From: Proteobacteria bacterium SG_bin9
GTDB lineage: Bacteria; Pseudomonadota; Alphaproteobacteria; Rhizobiales; Xanthobacteraceae
Length of the DNA stretch: 41,070 bases
Reading direction: 5' to 3'
NCBI GenBank assembly: GCA_002083525.1
Contig: LWDM01000057.1
Location: 1 to 41,070 of the forward strand
Numbering within the stretch: the stretch's first letter is position 1; each line of letters begins with the position of its first letter. Below the pieces are notes generated by a model. The model was not told the DNA's origin, did not search any database, and was given only the letters and a program-made list of their open reading frames with translations. The position numbers and the translations under genes are program-made. Positions 1-9,087 of the stretch are shown one piece after another.

Positions 1-33
1 ACGCTGTACGTGCTGTTCTCGCAGATCTTCTGA
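1..33 (+). CDS. 3' end of an unidentified gene
   Basis: An open frame enters from the left edge and stops at TGA (31-33), encoding the tail TLYVLFSQIF. It is followed within 20 bases by a strong hairpin, which supports a real gene end here. The fragment is too short to assign a family, and another frame cannot be excluded. Confidence 0.45.
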   Translation, partial: TLYVLFSQIF

Positions 34-52
34 TCGGCGCTTGCTGCTCTGC

Positions 53-83
53 AAAAAAGGCCGCGCCCTCGGGCGCGGCCTTT
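53..83 (+). terminator. Rho-independent terminator
   Basis: A perfect stem GGCCGCGCC / GGCGCGGCC with loop CTCG (59-80) is preceded by six A and followed by TTT. The A-run before and T-run after make it usable on either strand, but it best ends the gene whose stop is at 33. Confidence 0.8.
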
Positions 84-185
84 CTGTCGTGGCGCCAGGG
101 CCAGCTTTGCGGCGTCATGACCCGGATGTAGCATGTTGGCGGATTTCAGAATCTGCCTCCGCGGATTCGGATTTGAGGGCGGGTT

Positions 186-1817
186 ATGGAAACGCTGATG
201 CTGCCGTTCACGCCGCGCTACATCGTCTTGACGATCTGCGCGGTCATTTCACTTTTGCTGATCTTTGTCGGCATCAATGATCGCGACACGATTGAGTGGA
301 TCGTCATTCCGTTCCTGATTTTCGGCGGCCTCACCGCGCTTGGCATTCGCGATGTGCTGCAAGAAAATCACGCCGTGCTGCGGAACTATCCGATCTCGGC
401 CCATATCCGCTTCCTGCTCGAGGAAATCCGCCCGGAGATGCGGCAGTACTTCTTCGAGAGCGAAAAGGACGGCATGCCGTTCAGCCGCGACACCCGTGCG
501 GTCGTGTATCAGCGCGCCAAAATGGTGCTCGACAAGCGGCCGTTCGGCACGCAGGAAAGCGTCTATGGCGACGGCTATGAGTGGATACACCACTCGATGT
601 CGCCGCGGCCGCTGGCGAAGGAATTGCCGCGGGTTCCGATCGGCGGACCGGATTGCACGAAGCCCTATTCGGCGTCGATCTTCAACATTTCGGCGATGAG
701 CTTCGGTGCGTTGTCGAGCAATGCCATTCGCGCGCTGAATGCGGGCGCCAAGAAAGGCGGGTTTGCGCATGACACGGGTGAGGGCGGCGTCAGCCCGTAT
801 CACCGCGAAAAGGGCGGCGATCTGATTTGGGAGATCGGCTCCGGCTATTTCGGCTGCCGTAACCGCGATGGCTCTTTCAATCCTGAGCTTTTCGCGAAAG
901 TCGCAGCCGACGACCAGATCAAGATGGTCGAGCTGAAAGTCAGCCAGGGCGCGAAACCCGGCCATGGCGGCGTGTTGCCGGCCGCGAAGGTGTCTTCGGA
1001 AATCGCGATGATCCGCGGCGTTCCGGAGGGCGAGGACTGCATTTCCCCGGCGCGGCACCGCGCCTTCTCGACTCCCATCGAGATGATGAAATTCATCGGC
1101 GAGATGCGGCGTCTCTCCGGCGGCAAGCCCGCCGGCTTCAAGCTCTGCATCGGCCATCCATGGGAGTTTCTTGCGATCTGCAAGGCGATGCTGGAGACGG
1201 GCATCTATCCGGATTTCATCGTCGTCGACGGCACCGAGGGCGGCACCGGCGCCGCGCCGGTGGAATTCATGGATCACCTCGGCATGCCGATGCGCGAGGG
1301 CATCAACTTCGTCCACAACGCGCTGATCGGCATCGGCGCGCGCGACCGCGTCAAGATCGGCACCGCCGGCAAGATCGCGACGGCCTTCGACATCGCGCGC
1401 GCCATGGCGCTCGGCGCCGACTGGTGCAATTCAGCGCGCGGCTTCATGTTCTCGATCGGCTGTATTCAGTCGCTGAGCTGCCACACCGACCGTTGTCCGA
1501 CCGGCGTCGCCACACAGGATGCAAGCCGTAGCCGCGCGCTCGTGGTCCCGCACAAGAGCGAACGCGTCTACAACTATCACCGCTCGACGCTGCACGCGCT
1601 GGCTGAACTGGTGGCCGCCGCCGGCCTCGACCATCCGAACGAACTGCGGTTGATCCACTTCTCGCAGCGGTTGTCGCCGAAAGAAGTGGTGCCGTTCTCC
1701 CGTCTGTATCCGCAGCTCAAGTCCGGTGAGCTTTTGTCGGGTACGGAAGACCCGCGCTTCAAGGAGGCATGGGGGTTGGCGCAGTCCAATACATTTGCGC
1801 CGGTCATTTTGTCATAA
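186..1817 (+). CDS. Membrane-anchored FMN-binding glutamate synthase family protein
   Basis: The 543-residue protein has two hydrophobic segments (about residues 13-30 and 37-54) followed by a GltB2-type FMN-binding barrel (about 130-520). The cluster motif of glutamate synthases is present as CIQSLSCHTDRCPTG, with C426, C432 and C437 placed to bind a [3Fe-4S] centre. Unlike true GltB (about 1500 residues) it lacks the glutaminase domain and the C-terminal GXGXG domain, so it is a stand-alone synthase-like oxidoreductase whose ammonia source and electron donor cannot be read from the sequence. The start at 186 is preceded by GAGGGCGG. It stands alone, with a terminator upstream and a porin gene downstream on the same strand. 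The family call is firm; the substrate is unknown. Confidence 0.9.
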   Translation: METLMLPFTPRYIVLTICAVISLLLIFVGINDRDTIEWIVIPFLIFGGLTALGIRDVLQENHAVLRNYPISAHIRFLLEEIRPEMRQYFFESEKDGMPFSRDTRAVVYQRAKMVLDKRPFGTQESVYGDGYEWIHHSMSPRPLAKELPRVPIGGPDCTKPYSASIFNISAMSFGALSSNAIRALNAGAKKGGFAHDTGEGGVSPYHREKGGDLIWEIGSGYFGCRNRDGSFNPELFAKVAADDQIKMVELKVSQGAKPGHGGVLPAAKVSSEIAMIRGVPEGEDCISPARHRAFSTPIEMMKFIGEMRRLSGGKPAGFKLCIGHPWEFLAICKAMLETGIYPDFIVVDGTEGGTGAAPVEFMDHLGMPMREGINFVHNALIGIGARDRVKIGTAGKIATAFDIARAMALGADWCNSARGFMFSIGCIQSLSCHTDRCPTGVATQDASRSRALVVPHKSERVYNYHRSTLHALAELVAAAGLDHPNELRLIHFSQRLSPKEVVPFSRLYPQLKSGELLSGTEDPRFKEAWGLAQSNTFAPVILS

Positions 1818-1935
1818 ACAGGAAACAGGCGGATGGTTTATGAACCGGGGTTTTGGGGGCCCTGACCGGGATACCCATGCCGTTTTTGTTGCGGGCGATT
1901 CCCAATCGGGCGCTTGCGCGGTATCCGGGTTCAAG

Positions 1936-3354
1936 ATGATCAGGCGCCGAAACAGTAATCTGACAGCCGTGGCAGCCCTTTTGGGCTTCTGCCTTGGGCT
2001 GTCCGGCGTTCAGCCTGCGGCTGGGCAGGTGTACCTTCCGGACCAGGGCTTCTCGGTGGAGGTCAGCCCCACCGTTCGCTCGGTGCTGCCCGATCCATGG
2101 GGCTGGGAAGATCGGCGGAAGTGGTATCGCGACCGCGGCGTGACATTTGCCGGAATCCTGACCACCGAAGGCTTCGCCAACGTCCAGGGCGGCATCAGAC
2201 GCGGCGCCATCTTCGACGGAAAATTCGAGGGTATCGTCGGCGTCGATTTCGGGCGGCTGGCCGGCTGGAACGGGCTCAGCCTGTTCTCGAATATCTTCCA
2301 GACACACGGCAACGGTGGGCCGGGGCGCAGCCTGATCAACGGCATCGATACCATCAGCAACATCGAAGCACTGCCGTCGATCCGCCTTTCCGAACTCTGG
2401 CTGGAGCAGAGATTTTGGGAGGGCAAAGCGAGCTTCCGCATCGGCCAGCTCACGACCGACAGCGAGTTTTACAACAGCCAGTACTTCAACGTCTTCCTGA
2501 CCAGCGACTGGCCGACGATCACCGCCGAAGGGTTGCCCGGCGGCGGCCCCGCCTATCCGCTGTCGACCCCCGGCATGCGGCTGAAGCTCGATCCGACGCC
2601 GAACCATTCGATGCTGCTGGCGCTGTTCAACGGCGATCCTGCCGGCTGCGGGACTCGCGATCCTGAAATCTGCAACCGCCACGGCCTCAATTTCCGTGTC
2701 AAAGATCCGCCGCTGCTGATCGGCGAATTGCAGTACCGCCGCAATCAGGATCCGAATGCCACCGGCCTCGCCAGCGGCATCCGCCTGGGCGCTTATCACC
2801 ACTTCGGAACGTTCAACGATCTGCGCTTCGACACCCTCGGTCTTTCGCTCGCCGATCCGGCGAGCTCCGGTGTCGCCCGCCGCTTCCGCGGCAATCAGGG
2901 CGTCTACGCGGTCTTCGATCAGCAGTTCTATCGGCCGGCCGGCGGCGATGCCTTCTCGGGCATCACCGGCTTTCTGCGTGTCGGCGCTGCAACGTCGAAC
3001 CGCAACCTGAACGATTTTTATCTCGAGGGCGGATTGCTCTCGACCGGCATGATCCCGGGCCGGCCGCTCGATCAGATCGGTGCGGTGTTTCTCTATTCGC
3101 ACATCAGCGATCGCGCGCGCGGGCTCGATCGCGATCAGCTGCTGTTCTCGATGCAGCCTTATCCGCTGCGCAACTACGAGCTCTCCTTCGAACTCTCGTA
3201 TGCGGCGTCGGTGGTGCCGGGCTGGACGCTTCAGCCAAACATCCAGTACGTCATTCAACCCAGCGGCAACATTCCCGACCCGAACCGGCCGTTCACGACC
3301 GAGCCGATCAAGAACGCGCTCGTGTTCGGCATCCGCTCGACGCTTCGCTACTGA
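1936..3354 (+). CDS. OprB-type carbohydrate porin (copy 1)
   Basis: The 472-residue product has an N-terminal signal peptide (basic start MIRRRNSN, hydrophobic core, likely cut near PAAGQ) and a beta-rich body typical of OprB-like outer-membrane porins: many alternating aromatic strands, the segment QLTTDSEFYNSQYFNVF, and a C-terminal strand ending in RSTLRY with a final aromatic residue. The open frame extends back to 1726, inside the upstream gene. The ATG at 1936 is chosen because it directly precedes the signal peptide; an ATG at 1840 is possible but would put 32 non-signal residues first. The ribosome site is weak. The gene is followed by a close paralogue at 3509. It probably forms a passive channel for sugars or other small solutes; the solute is unknown. 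Confidence 0.85.
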   Translation: MIRRRNSNLTAVAALLGFCLGLSGVQPAAGQVYLPDQGFSVEVSPTVRSVLPDPWGWEDRRKWYRDRGVTFAGILTTEGFANVQGGIRRGAIFDGKFEGIVGVDFGRLAGWNGLSLFSNIFQTHGNGGPGRSLINGIDTISNIEALPSIRLSELWLEQRFWEGKASFRIGQLTTDSEFYNSQYFNVFLTSDWPTITAEGLPGGGPAYPLSTPGMRLKLDPTPNHSMLLALFNGDPAGCGTRDPEICNRHGLNFRVKDPPLLIGELQYRRNQDPNATGLASGIRLGAYHHFGTFNDLRFDTLGLSLADPASSGVARRFRGNQGVYAVFDQQFYRPAGGDAFSGITGFLRVGAATSNRNLNDFYLEGGLLSTGMIPGRPLDQIGAVFLYSHISDRARGLDRDQLLFSMQPYPLRNYELSFELSYAASVVPGWTLQPNIQYVIQPSGNIPDPNRPFTTEPIKNALVFGIRSTLRY

Positions 3355-3421
3355 GCCGAACAATCGTCATTTCTGAAAACGACTGACTGTGCCTTGGGCC
3401 AGCCGGGAGGCACTTGGCCAT

Positions 3422-3461
3422 ATGAGAACCATTCGCATTTATTGTTGCGAGTAATTCGCAA
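3422..3461. promoter_or_regulatory. Candidate Fur-family operator (two palindromes)
   Basis: Two 17-bp inverted repeats lie side by side upstream of the second porin. The first is ATGAGAA-CCA-TTCGCAT (3422-3438, one arm mismatch) and the second TTGCGA-GTAAT-TCGCAA (3445-3461, perfect arms). Both resemble Fur/Mur-type boxes. They sit 48-87 bases before the GTG start at 3509, a usual position for a repressor site. The first porin has nothing similar upstream. The regulator identity (Fur, Mur or Irr) is inferred. Confidence 0.5.
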
Positions 3462-3508
3462 TTGCAATAGAGATTCTCGGATGGGTTTGAAAACCGCGAG
3501 AACTGAGT

Positions 3509-4918
3509 GTGATTTGGCGTACTGACGGCGGGCCGAAGGCCCACGCGATTATTCTGAGCGGCATTCTGGTACTGGCCTGCGCGCTGTCCGCCCGGCCGGC
3601 GTCTGCGCAGGGATTCTCCGTCGAGCCCACGCCGTCGGTGCGCACCTCGTTGCCGGATCACTGGGGCTTCGATGCCCGACGGCAATGGCTGAGTGAGCGC
3701 GGCGTGACCTTCGGCGGTGTGCTGACGACGGAGGGACATGCAAACGTCAGCGGCGGCATCAGACGCACGACGCTCGTCGACGGGAAGTTCGAAGGGCTGC
3801 TCGGCATCGACTTCGAGAAACTGGCCGGCTGGCAGGGCCTGACGTTCTTTGGAAACATGTTCCAAACGCACGGTTCGGGCGGCGTGGGCCGGGTGCTGAC
3901 CGGTAGCCTCAACACGATCAGCAACATCGAAGCATTGCCGTCGACGCGTCTGTCTGAGCTTTGGTTCGAGCAAAAGTTCTGGAACGGACAATTCGGAATT
4001 CGCGCGGGACAGCTCACGACCGACAGTGAGTTCTTCAACAGCCAGTACTTCAACGTATTCTTGAGCAGCGACTGGCCGACGATCGCCAAACAGAATCTGC
4101 CGAGTGGCGGTCCCGCCTATCCGCTGTCGACGCCCGGTGTCCGTCTCAGGTTCGATCCGACGCCCGAAACGTCGATGCTGCTGGCCGTATTCAACGGCGA
4201 TCCGGCAGGGCCGGGTGTGGGCCCTGCAGAACTGCGAAATCGCCACGGCCTGAACTTTCGTGTGAAGGATTCGCCGCTCGTGATCGGCGAGTGGCAATAT
4301 CGTTATAACCAAGCACCCGAGTCCACGGCGCTGGCCGGCGGCATTCGCATCGGTGCCTGGTATCACTTCGGCCGCTTCGATGATCTGCGTTTCGACAATA
4401 CTGGCATCTCGCTCGCCGATCCGCTGAGCACGGGCGTTGCGCGGCGATTCCGGGGCAATCAGAGCGTCTACGCCATCTTCGATCAGCAGCTCTATCGGCC
4501 GCCGGGCGGCGACGCGAATTCGGGCATCTCGGCCTTCACGCGCATCGGCGCGGCGACATCGGACCGCAGCATCAACGATTTCTATCTGGAGGGCGGCATC
4601 GTCGCCAACGGCATGGTGCCGGGCCGGCCGCTCGACAGCATGGGTGCTGTATTTCTGTATTCGCACATGAGCAATCGCGCCCGCGGGCTCGATCGCGACC
4701 AGATGCGCATCCTGCAGCAACCGTTCCCGCTGCGCGATTATGAGCTGTCGATCGAGTTGATGTATTCGCTGACGCTCGTTCCCGGTTGGACGCTTCAGCC
4801 GGACTTCCAGTACATTGCGCATCCGGGTGGCAACATTCCGGATCCGGCGTCGGGCCTCGCGAATACCCGCATCAAGGATGCGAAGGTTTTTACGCTACGC
4901 TCGGTGATCCGTTACTGA
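3509..4918 (+). CDS. OprB-type carbohydrate porin (copy 2)
   Basis: This 469-residue product is a clear paralogue of the porin ending at 3354. They align along nearly the whole length, sharing for example LTTDSEF-NSQYFNVFL, GGPAYPLSTPG, RHGLNFRVKD, GVARRFRGNQ and NDFYLEGG. It has a signal peptide (hydrophobic ILSGILVLACAL, cut near ASAQ) and ends in an aromatic C-terminal strand (SVIRY). The start is a GTG at 3509, because no in-frame ATG precedes the signal peptide. The 154-base gap before it contains Fur-like palindromes, so the two copies are probably expressed from different promoters. A hairpin follows the stop. The solute is unknown; iron or manganese control would suggest a role under metal limitation. 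Confidence 0.85.
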   Translation: MIWRTDGGPKAHAIILSGILVLACALSARPASAQGFSVEPTPSVRTSLPDHWGFDARRQWLSERGVTFGGVLTTEGHANVSGGIRRTTLVDGKFEGLLGIDFEKLAGWQGLTFFGNMFQTHGSGGVGRVLTGSLNTISNIEALPSTRLSELWFEQKFWNGQFGIRAGQLTTDSEFFNSQYFNVFLSSDWPTIAKQNLPSGGPAYPLSTPGVRLRFDPTPETSMLLAVFNGDPAGPGVGPAELRNRHGLNFRVKDSPLVIGEWQYRYNQAPESTALAGGIRIGAWYHFGRFDDLRFDNTGISLADPLSTGVARRFRGNQSVYAIFDQQLYRPPGGDANSGISAFTRIGAATSDRSINDFYLEGGIVANGMVPGRPLDSMGAVFLYSHMSNRARGLDRDQMRILQQPFPLRDYELSIELMYSLTLVPGWTLQPDFQYIAHPGGNIPDPASGLANTRIKDAKVFTLRSVIRY

Positions 4919-4949
4919 GTTTCAAATAGCTCTGCGCCGGAATGCGAAA

Positions 4950-4979
4950 GACCCGCCCGGGGGGACAACCGGGCGGGTC
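4950..4979. terminator. Hairpin between convergent genes
   Basis: GACCCGCCCGG (4950-4960) pairs perfectly with CCGGGCGGGTC (4969-4979) around an 8-base loop. It lies between the porin stop (4918) and the stop of the minus-strand gene (5036). No T-run follows on either strand, so it may be a weak or Rho-assisted terminator serving both genes. Confidence 0.6.
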
Positions 4980-5035
4980 ATGTTCGGCACGGGGTGGATG
5001 AGGCGCCCGTGCCGGACGCATCCACCGTCGATCAA

Positions 5036-5311
5036 TTAGTAATTACAGGTACGAACCTTGCCGACGTAGTTGCCCCAGGCGTCGAACTGGCGAACCCAGC
5101 CGCAGCGGCGATAGCCGTAACCGTCGGTGTAGTAGTAACCCGGGCTGCCAGCCGCGATCGCAGAACCCACAACAGCGGCACCAAGCACGCCGGCGGCAAT
5201 GCCGAGGCCGAGGTTGTTACCGGCCTGAGCCGGCTGCGAAGAGGCGGCGATGCCACCGGTCACAGTGAGAGCAGCAACAGCGAGAGCAGCAATCTTGGTC
5301 TTGATCGACAT
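5036..5311 (-). CDS. Small secreted glycine/tyrosine-rich protein, unknown function
   Basis: The 91-residue product has a textbook signal peptide (MSIKTKIAALAVAALTVTGG, cut near AQA-GN), then a Gly/Ala segment (about 33-57) and a Tyr-rich tail with two Cys (C70 and C89) and the pattern WVRQFDAWGNYVG. The mature protein is only about 60 residues and could form one disulfide. The ATG is preceded by GGAG at eight bases, so the gene is well supported. Similar short secreted proteins ending in a WGN/CNY motif are common in Bradyrhizobium-like genomes, but I know no function. Its nearest partners face other ways, and it appears to be a single-gene unit. Confidence 0.75.
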   Translation of the reverse strand: MSIKTKIAALAVAALTVTGGIAASSQPAQAGNNLGLGIAAGVLGAAVVGSAIAAGSPGYYYTDGYGYRRCGWVRQFDAWGNYVGKVRTCNY

Positions 5312-5445
5312 GGTATTTACTCCATCCGGTTAAGGCAGCCCGTATTGGGTCCGCATGCCCATTTGTCGGAGGCCGTGGCGATCCGGTTCGAGGTGGTTCA
5401 GCGGGAATATGGTTTCGTCGCGGCCTGAATCGGGGGAGTTTTGTT

Positions 5446-6258
5446 TCAGGACGGTGTCGTCGCCAGCTTTTCGAGGTCGAAGCGCGCGACATCGTTAAGA
5501 AGTTCACAAAATCCCTTCGCGCCTTCCTCGACGAGGAAGTGGCCGCTCTCGGCGGACGCGAGCGTTGCGTCGCCGATCGCGCCCGACGGATGCAGATCCT
5601 GCGCCTGCCACGCGAACGGCGCCGGCCGATGCGCGCTCAGCCAGCGGAACTCTTTTTCCATCGCGATGCTTGCCGGTGTGAAGTTGGCGATCTTGTCCAT
5701 CTGCACGGCCTGCGGATACTTCGCGAGCATAATCGATGTCTCGATCGCGCCGCCATGAATGCCGTGACGCAGCTCGCTCTCTGGAAAAAGTCCATCCTGC
5801 GCGCCGAAGCGATGCCAGCTTGTCGTCACGGCCAGCATTCCGTGGCGCGCACGCAGCTCCTGCGCAACCAATGTCATCGCAGCGCTGTTGCCGCCGTGGC
5901 TCGTGACCATCACGAGCTTGCGGACGCCCGTGCGTGCAACGCTGTCGCCGATCGCCATCCACTGCGCGATTGCGACATCGGGCGAGAGCGTCATCGTGCC
6001 GGGATAATCGACATGCTCGGTCGAGATGCCGACCGGCTGTACCGGCAGGAATGTCGCGGGCACGTTGGCGGACAGCAGGTCGCGCGCGCGCGCAAGAAAG
6101 GCGTCGGCGATCATCACGTCGGTGCCGAGCGGCAGATGCGGGCCGTGCTGTTCGGTCGCGGCCAGCGGCAGCACGGCGATCCAGTCCCGGCTCATGTGTG
6201 CGGGGATGTCCGGCCAGTGGATATCGGTCCAGTTGTGCGGCGGCAGCTTGGCGGTCAT
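5446..6258 (-). CDS. Creatininase-family amidohydrolase
   Basis: The 270-residue protein matches the creatininase fold and length. The metal ligands of the family are all visible: E36 and H38 in TEQHGPHLPLGTD, D47, H121 in TSHGGN, and E173 in HGGAIETS. Members open cyclic amides (creatinine) or cleave formamides and related C-N bonds in cofactor or pyrimidine pathways, so the family does not fix the substrate. It is divergent from an ABC importer whose binding protein starts at 6401, across a 142-base gap. That suggests, without proving, that the imported compound is hydrolysed by this enzyme. No signal peptide is seen, so it acts in the cytoplasm. The ribosome site is weak (AAGAAA). Confidence 0.88.
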   Translation of the reverse strand: MTAKLPPHNWTDIHWPDIPAHMSRDWIAVLPLAATEQHGPHLPLGTDVMIADAFLARARDLLSANVPATFLPVQPVGISTEHVDYPGTMTLSPDVAIAQWMAIGDSVARTGVRKLVMVTSHGGNSAAMTLVAQELRARHGMLAVTTSWHRFGAQDGLFPESELRHGIHGGAIETSIMLAKYPQAVQMDKIANFTPASIAMEKEFRWLSAHRPAPFAWQAQDLHPSGAIGDATLASAESGHFLVEEGAKGFCELLNDVARFDLEKLATTPS

Positions 6259-6400
6259 GCAGACAGTTTTCTTGCGGGCGATGGCGCGGTACTTATGGCT
6301 ATCTCGTGCGTTCTATGTATCCATTTTCCACGGCGATAGGCCAGCCATCTCCACCGGCATGGTTTCCAGTCCGGGCATTAACGGTCGACGGAGTGACGTG

Positions 6401-7474
6401 ATGAGCCGGAACATGAGCCCGGGGTGGACTTCTGCCTCACGCCGGACGGCTTCCGTGATCGGGGCGATGCTTCTGCTTGGCTCCTTGCCGGCATTGGCGC
6501 AGACGCCGCCCGCGCCGGCTCCTGCCGCTCCCGCCAGCCTCGACAAGGTCTCGTTCGGAACGAACTGGGTTGCGCAGGCCGAGCACGGCGGCTTCTTCCA
6601 GGCGGTCGCCGATGGCACCTACAAGAGCTACGGCCTCGACGTGACCATCGTGCCGGGCGGGCCCAACGTCAACAACCGCATCCTGCTCATCGCGGGCAAG
6701 ATCGACTTCTTCATGAGCGCGAACAACCTGCAGTCGCTCGATGCGGTCGCCAACAAGGTGCCGGTGGTAGCGGTGGCGGCGGTCTTCCAGAAAGAGCCGC
6801 AGGTGTTTCTCACGCACCCGGAAGCGAAGGTGACGAAGCTCGATGAGCTGAAGCCGCTGACCCTGTTCGTCTCGAAAGAGGGAATGCCGACGTACTTTCA
6901 GTGGCTGAAGTCTGAGTATGGCTTCAGCGAGGCCAAGGTGAAGCCCTATACATTCAACCCGCAGCCGTTCCTTGCGGACAAGAAGAGCGCAATGCAGGGC
7001 TACGTCACGTCCGAGCCGTTCGCGGTCGAGAAGAAGGCAGGTTTCAAGCCGAACGTGTTGCTGTTGGCCGACTACGGTTTCAACAGCTACTCGACCTTGA
7101 TCGAGACGCGTCTCGATATGACGGACAAGAAGGCCGATCTGGTGCAGCGTTTTGTCGATGCGTCGATCATCGGTTGGTACAACTACATCTATGGCGACAA
7201 CAGCCGCGCCAACGCCATGATCAAGACCATGAACCCGGAGATGAGCGACGAGCTGCTCGCCTATTCGGTCGCGCGCATGAAGGACTACGGCATCGTCGAT
7301 TCCGGCGACACGGCGCGCGACGGCATCGGCGCTATGAGCGACGAGCGCATGGCGAGCTTCTTCGACAAAATGGCGCGCGCCGGCGTGGTCAAGCGCGATA
7401 TCGACTATCGCAAAGCCTACACGCTGCGCTTCATCAACAAGGGCGTCGGCGTCAACCTGCGGCCGAAGAACTGA
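6401..7474 (+). CDS. NMT1/THI5-like ABC transporter substrate-binding protein
   Basis: The 357-residue periplasmic protein has an N-terminal signal (twin Arg at SRRTAS, hydrophobic core, cut near ALA-QTP), a short Pro/Ala linker, and an NMT1-like domain beginning KVSFGTNWVAQAEHGGFFQA. This is the type-II binding fold used for nitrate, taurine, sulfonates and pyrimidines. The CCCFC iron motif of THI5 is absent. The open frame runs upstream to 6026, but the ATG at 6401 has GGAG seven bases before it and leads directly into the signal peptide. It is first in a + strand run with its ATPase (39-base gap) and permease. The ligand is unknown; the divergent creatininase-like gene hints at a nitrogenous compound. 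Confidence 0.88.
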   Translation: MSRNMSPGWTSASRRTASVIGAMLLLGSLPALAQTPPAPAPAAPASLDKVSFGTNWVAQAEHGGFFQAVADGTYKSYGLDVTIVPGGPNVNNRILLIAGKIDFFMSANNLQSLDAVANKVPVVAVAAVFQKEPQVFLTHPEAKVTKLDELKPLTLFVSKEGMPTYFQWLKSEYGFSEAKVKPYTFNPQPFLADKKSAMQGYVTSEPFAVEKKAGFKPNVLLLADYGFNSYSTLIETRLDMTDKKADLVQRFVDASIIGWYNYIYGDNSRANAMIKTMNPEMSDELLAYSVARMKDYGIVDSGDTARDGIGAMSDERMASFFDKMARAGVVKRDIDYRKAYTLRFINKGVGVNLRPKN

Positions 7475-7513
7475 GCCCGTGGTGACGAATCGTCCAGTCA
7501 GCGGGATCACGAC

Positions 7514-8278
7514 ATGGAAGTGAGCCTGCGCGATGTCACCAAGGTGTACGCCAGCGGCATCACAGCGGTTGGTCCGCTCGATCTCGACGTCCGCAGTGGG
7601 GAGTTTTTGTCATTGCTCGGCCCTTCCGGTTGCGGCAAGTCGACGGCGCTGCGAATGATCGCAGGTCTCGACGCGCCGACGTCCGGGTCGTTGCGTGTCG
7701 CGGAGCGCACGAACGGCGATGCGCGGCCGCCGATCGGATTCGTGTTTCAGGAGCCGACGCTGATGCCGTGGGCGAGCGTGCGTGATAATGTCAGCCTGCC
7801 GCTGCGGCTCGCGCACATGCCGCGCGCGGAAGCCGATGCGAAAGCGGACGCCATGCTGGCGCAGGTCGATCTCGCGGAATTTGCCGCGGCGTTCCCGCGC
7901 GAACTCTCCGGCGGCATGAAGATGCGCGTCTCACTGGCACGGGCGCTGGTGACCGACCCGGACGTTCTTCTGATGGACGAGCCGTTCGCGGCGCTGGACG
8001 AAATCACGCGCTTCCGTCTCAACAACGATCTGCTCGATGTCTGGCGCAAGCTGAAGAAGACGGTGATCTTCGTCACGCACTCGGTATTCGAGTCAGTCTA
8101 TCTGTCGCAGCGCGTGGTGGTGATGAGCCATCGGCCCGGCCGCGCCAGCGCCGAATTCCGGATCACCGCGCCCGAGCCGCGCAACGAGGACTTCCGCACC
8201 TCGGCGGATTACGCCGCGCAATGCCGTGATGTTTCGGTTGCACTGGCCAAAGCCAGCGGCGAAAGGACGGCGCGATGA
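7514..8278 (+). CDS. NitT/TauT-type ABC transporter ATPase
   Basis: The 254-residue ATPase contains Walker A GPSGCGKS (36-43), a Q-loop in FVFQEPTLMPW, signature LSGGMKMRVSLARAL, Walker B VLLMDEPFAALDE and the switch histidine in FVTHS. It is of the SsuB/TauB kind and energises import of the solute delivered by the upstream binding protein. Its stop overlaps the permease start by four bases (ATGA at 8275-8278), indicating translational coupling. The motifs are intact, so it should be active. Confidence 0.93.
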   Translation: MEVSLRDVTKVYASGITAVGPLDLDVRSGEFLSLLGPSGCGKSTALRMIAGLDAPTSGSLRVAERTNGDARPPIGFVFQEPTLMPWASVRDNVSLPLRLAHMPRAEADAKADAMLAQVDLAEFAAAFPRELSGGMKMRVSLARALVTDPDVLLMDEPFAALDEITRFRLNNDLLDVWRKLKKTVIFVTHSVFESVYLSQRVVVMSHRPGRASAEFRITAPEPRNEDFRTSADYAAQCRDVSVALAKASGERTAR

Positions 8279-9087
8279 GCGGCAGCGCCCACAATGAGTC
8301 TCGGGACGATGGCGCCATGTCCCGGTTGCAGATCGTGCTGCCGGTCATCGTGTTCGCCGCGATCCTCGCGATCTGGAAACTCATCGTCCGCCTCAACAAT
8401 CTGCCGCCCTACGTGCTGCCGGGTCCGGTCCTGGTGTTCACGACCCTGATCGCCGACTGGGCGATCCTGTGGGAGTCGCTGCTTGTCACATTGGCGACAA
8501 CCTTGCAGGGCTTCATCGCGGCTGCGATCGGCGGGATCGCACTCGCGCTTCTGTTCAGCCGGTCCAAATGGCTCGAATATTCTCTCTTCCCCTATGCGGT
8601 GGTGTTGCAGGTCACCCCTGTCATCGCGATCGCGCCACTGCTCCTGATCTACTTGCCGCAGCAGGCCGCGGTCGTCGCCTGCGCCTGGATCGTCGCGTTC
8701 TTCCCCGTGCTGTCGAACACGATGCTCGGGCTGAGTTCGGTCGACCGCAATCTGACGGGCCTGTTCAAACTTTACCGCGCTACGGGATGGCAGACCCTAT
8801 GCCACCTGAGACTTCCGGCGGCGCTGCCCTATATTCTCGGCGGCCTGCGGATCGCCGGCGGACTGTCGCTGATCGGCGCGGTTGTTGCCGAAATCGCCGC
8901 GGGTTCGGCGGGGTCGGGATCAGGATTGGCTTACCGCATCGCCGAATCCGGGTACCGGCTCAACATTCCGCGCATGTTTGCGGCGTTGCTGTTGCTGTCG
9001 ATCGCGGGCATTGTGATCTACATGGTTCTCGCGCTGGTGTCGCACCGTGTGCTGCGCCGCTGGCACGAAAGTGCGCTGCCGTCCTGA
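8275..9087 (+). CDS. NitT/TauT-type ABC transporter permease
   Basis: The 270-residue integral membrane protein has about six hydrophobic segments and the cytoplasmic coupling loop typical of binding-protein-dependent permeases (ATGWQTLCHLRLPAALPY, near 165-183). It resembles SsuC/TauC. It probably works as a homodimer with the ATPase encoded just before it, since only one permease gene is present. The start overlaps the ATPase stop. An 86-base gap with a good ribosome site follows before the dehydrogenase gene. Confidence 0.92.
   Translation: MSGSAHNESRDDGAMSRLQIVLPVIVFAAILAIWKLIVRLNNLPPYVLPGPVLVFTTLIADWAILWESLLVTLATTLQGFIAAAIGGIALALLFSRSKWLEYSLFPYAVVLQVTPVIAIAPLLLIYLPQQAAVVACAWIVAFFPVLSNTMLGLSSVDRNLTGLFKLYRATGWQTLCHLRLPAALPYILGGLRIAGGLSLIGAVVAEIAAGSAGSGSGLAYRIAESGYRLNIPRMFAALLLLSIAGIVIYMVLALVSHRVLRRWHESALPS

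Noticed and set aside
1726..1935. An upstream start for the first porin at 1726 or 1840
   Set aside because: The 1726 start lies inside the preceding gene, and both would place a non-hydrophobic extension before a clear signal peptide that begins at 1936.
1804..4822. Two long minus-strand open frames (about 519 and 504 codons) opposite the porin genes
   Set aside because: They are antisense shadows of high-GC genes. Their mutual similarity follows from the paralogy of the porins, they are rich in Arg/Ala/His with no domain pattern, and they lack ribosome sites.
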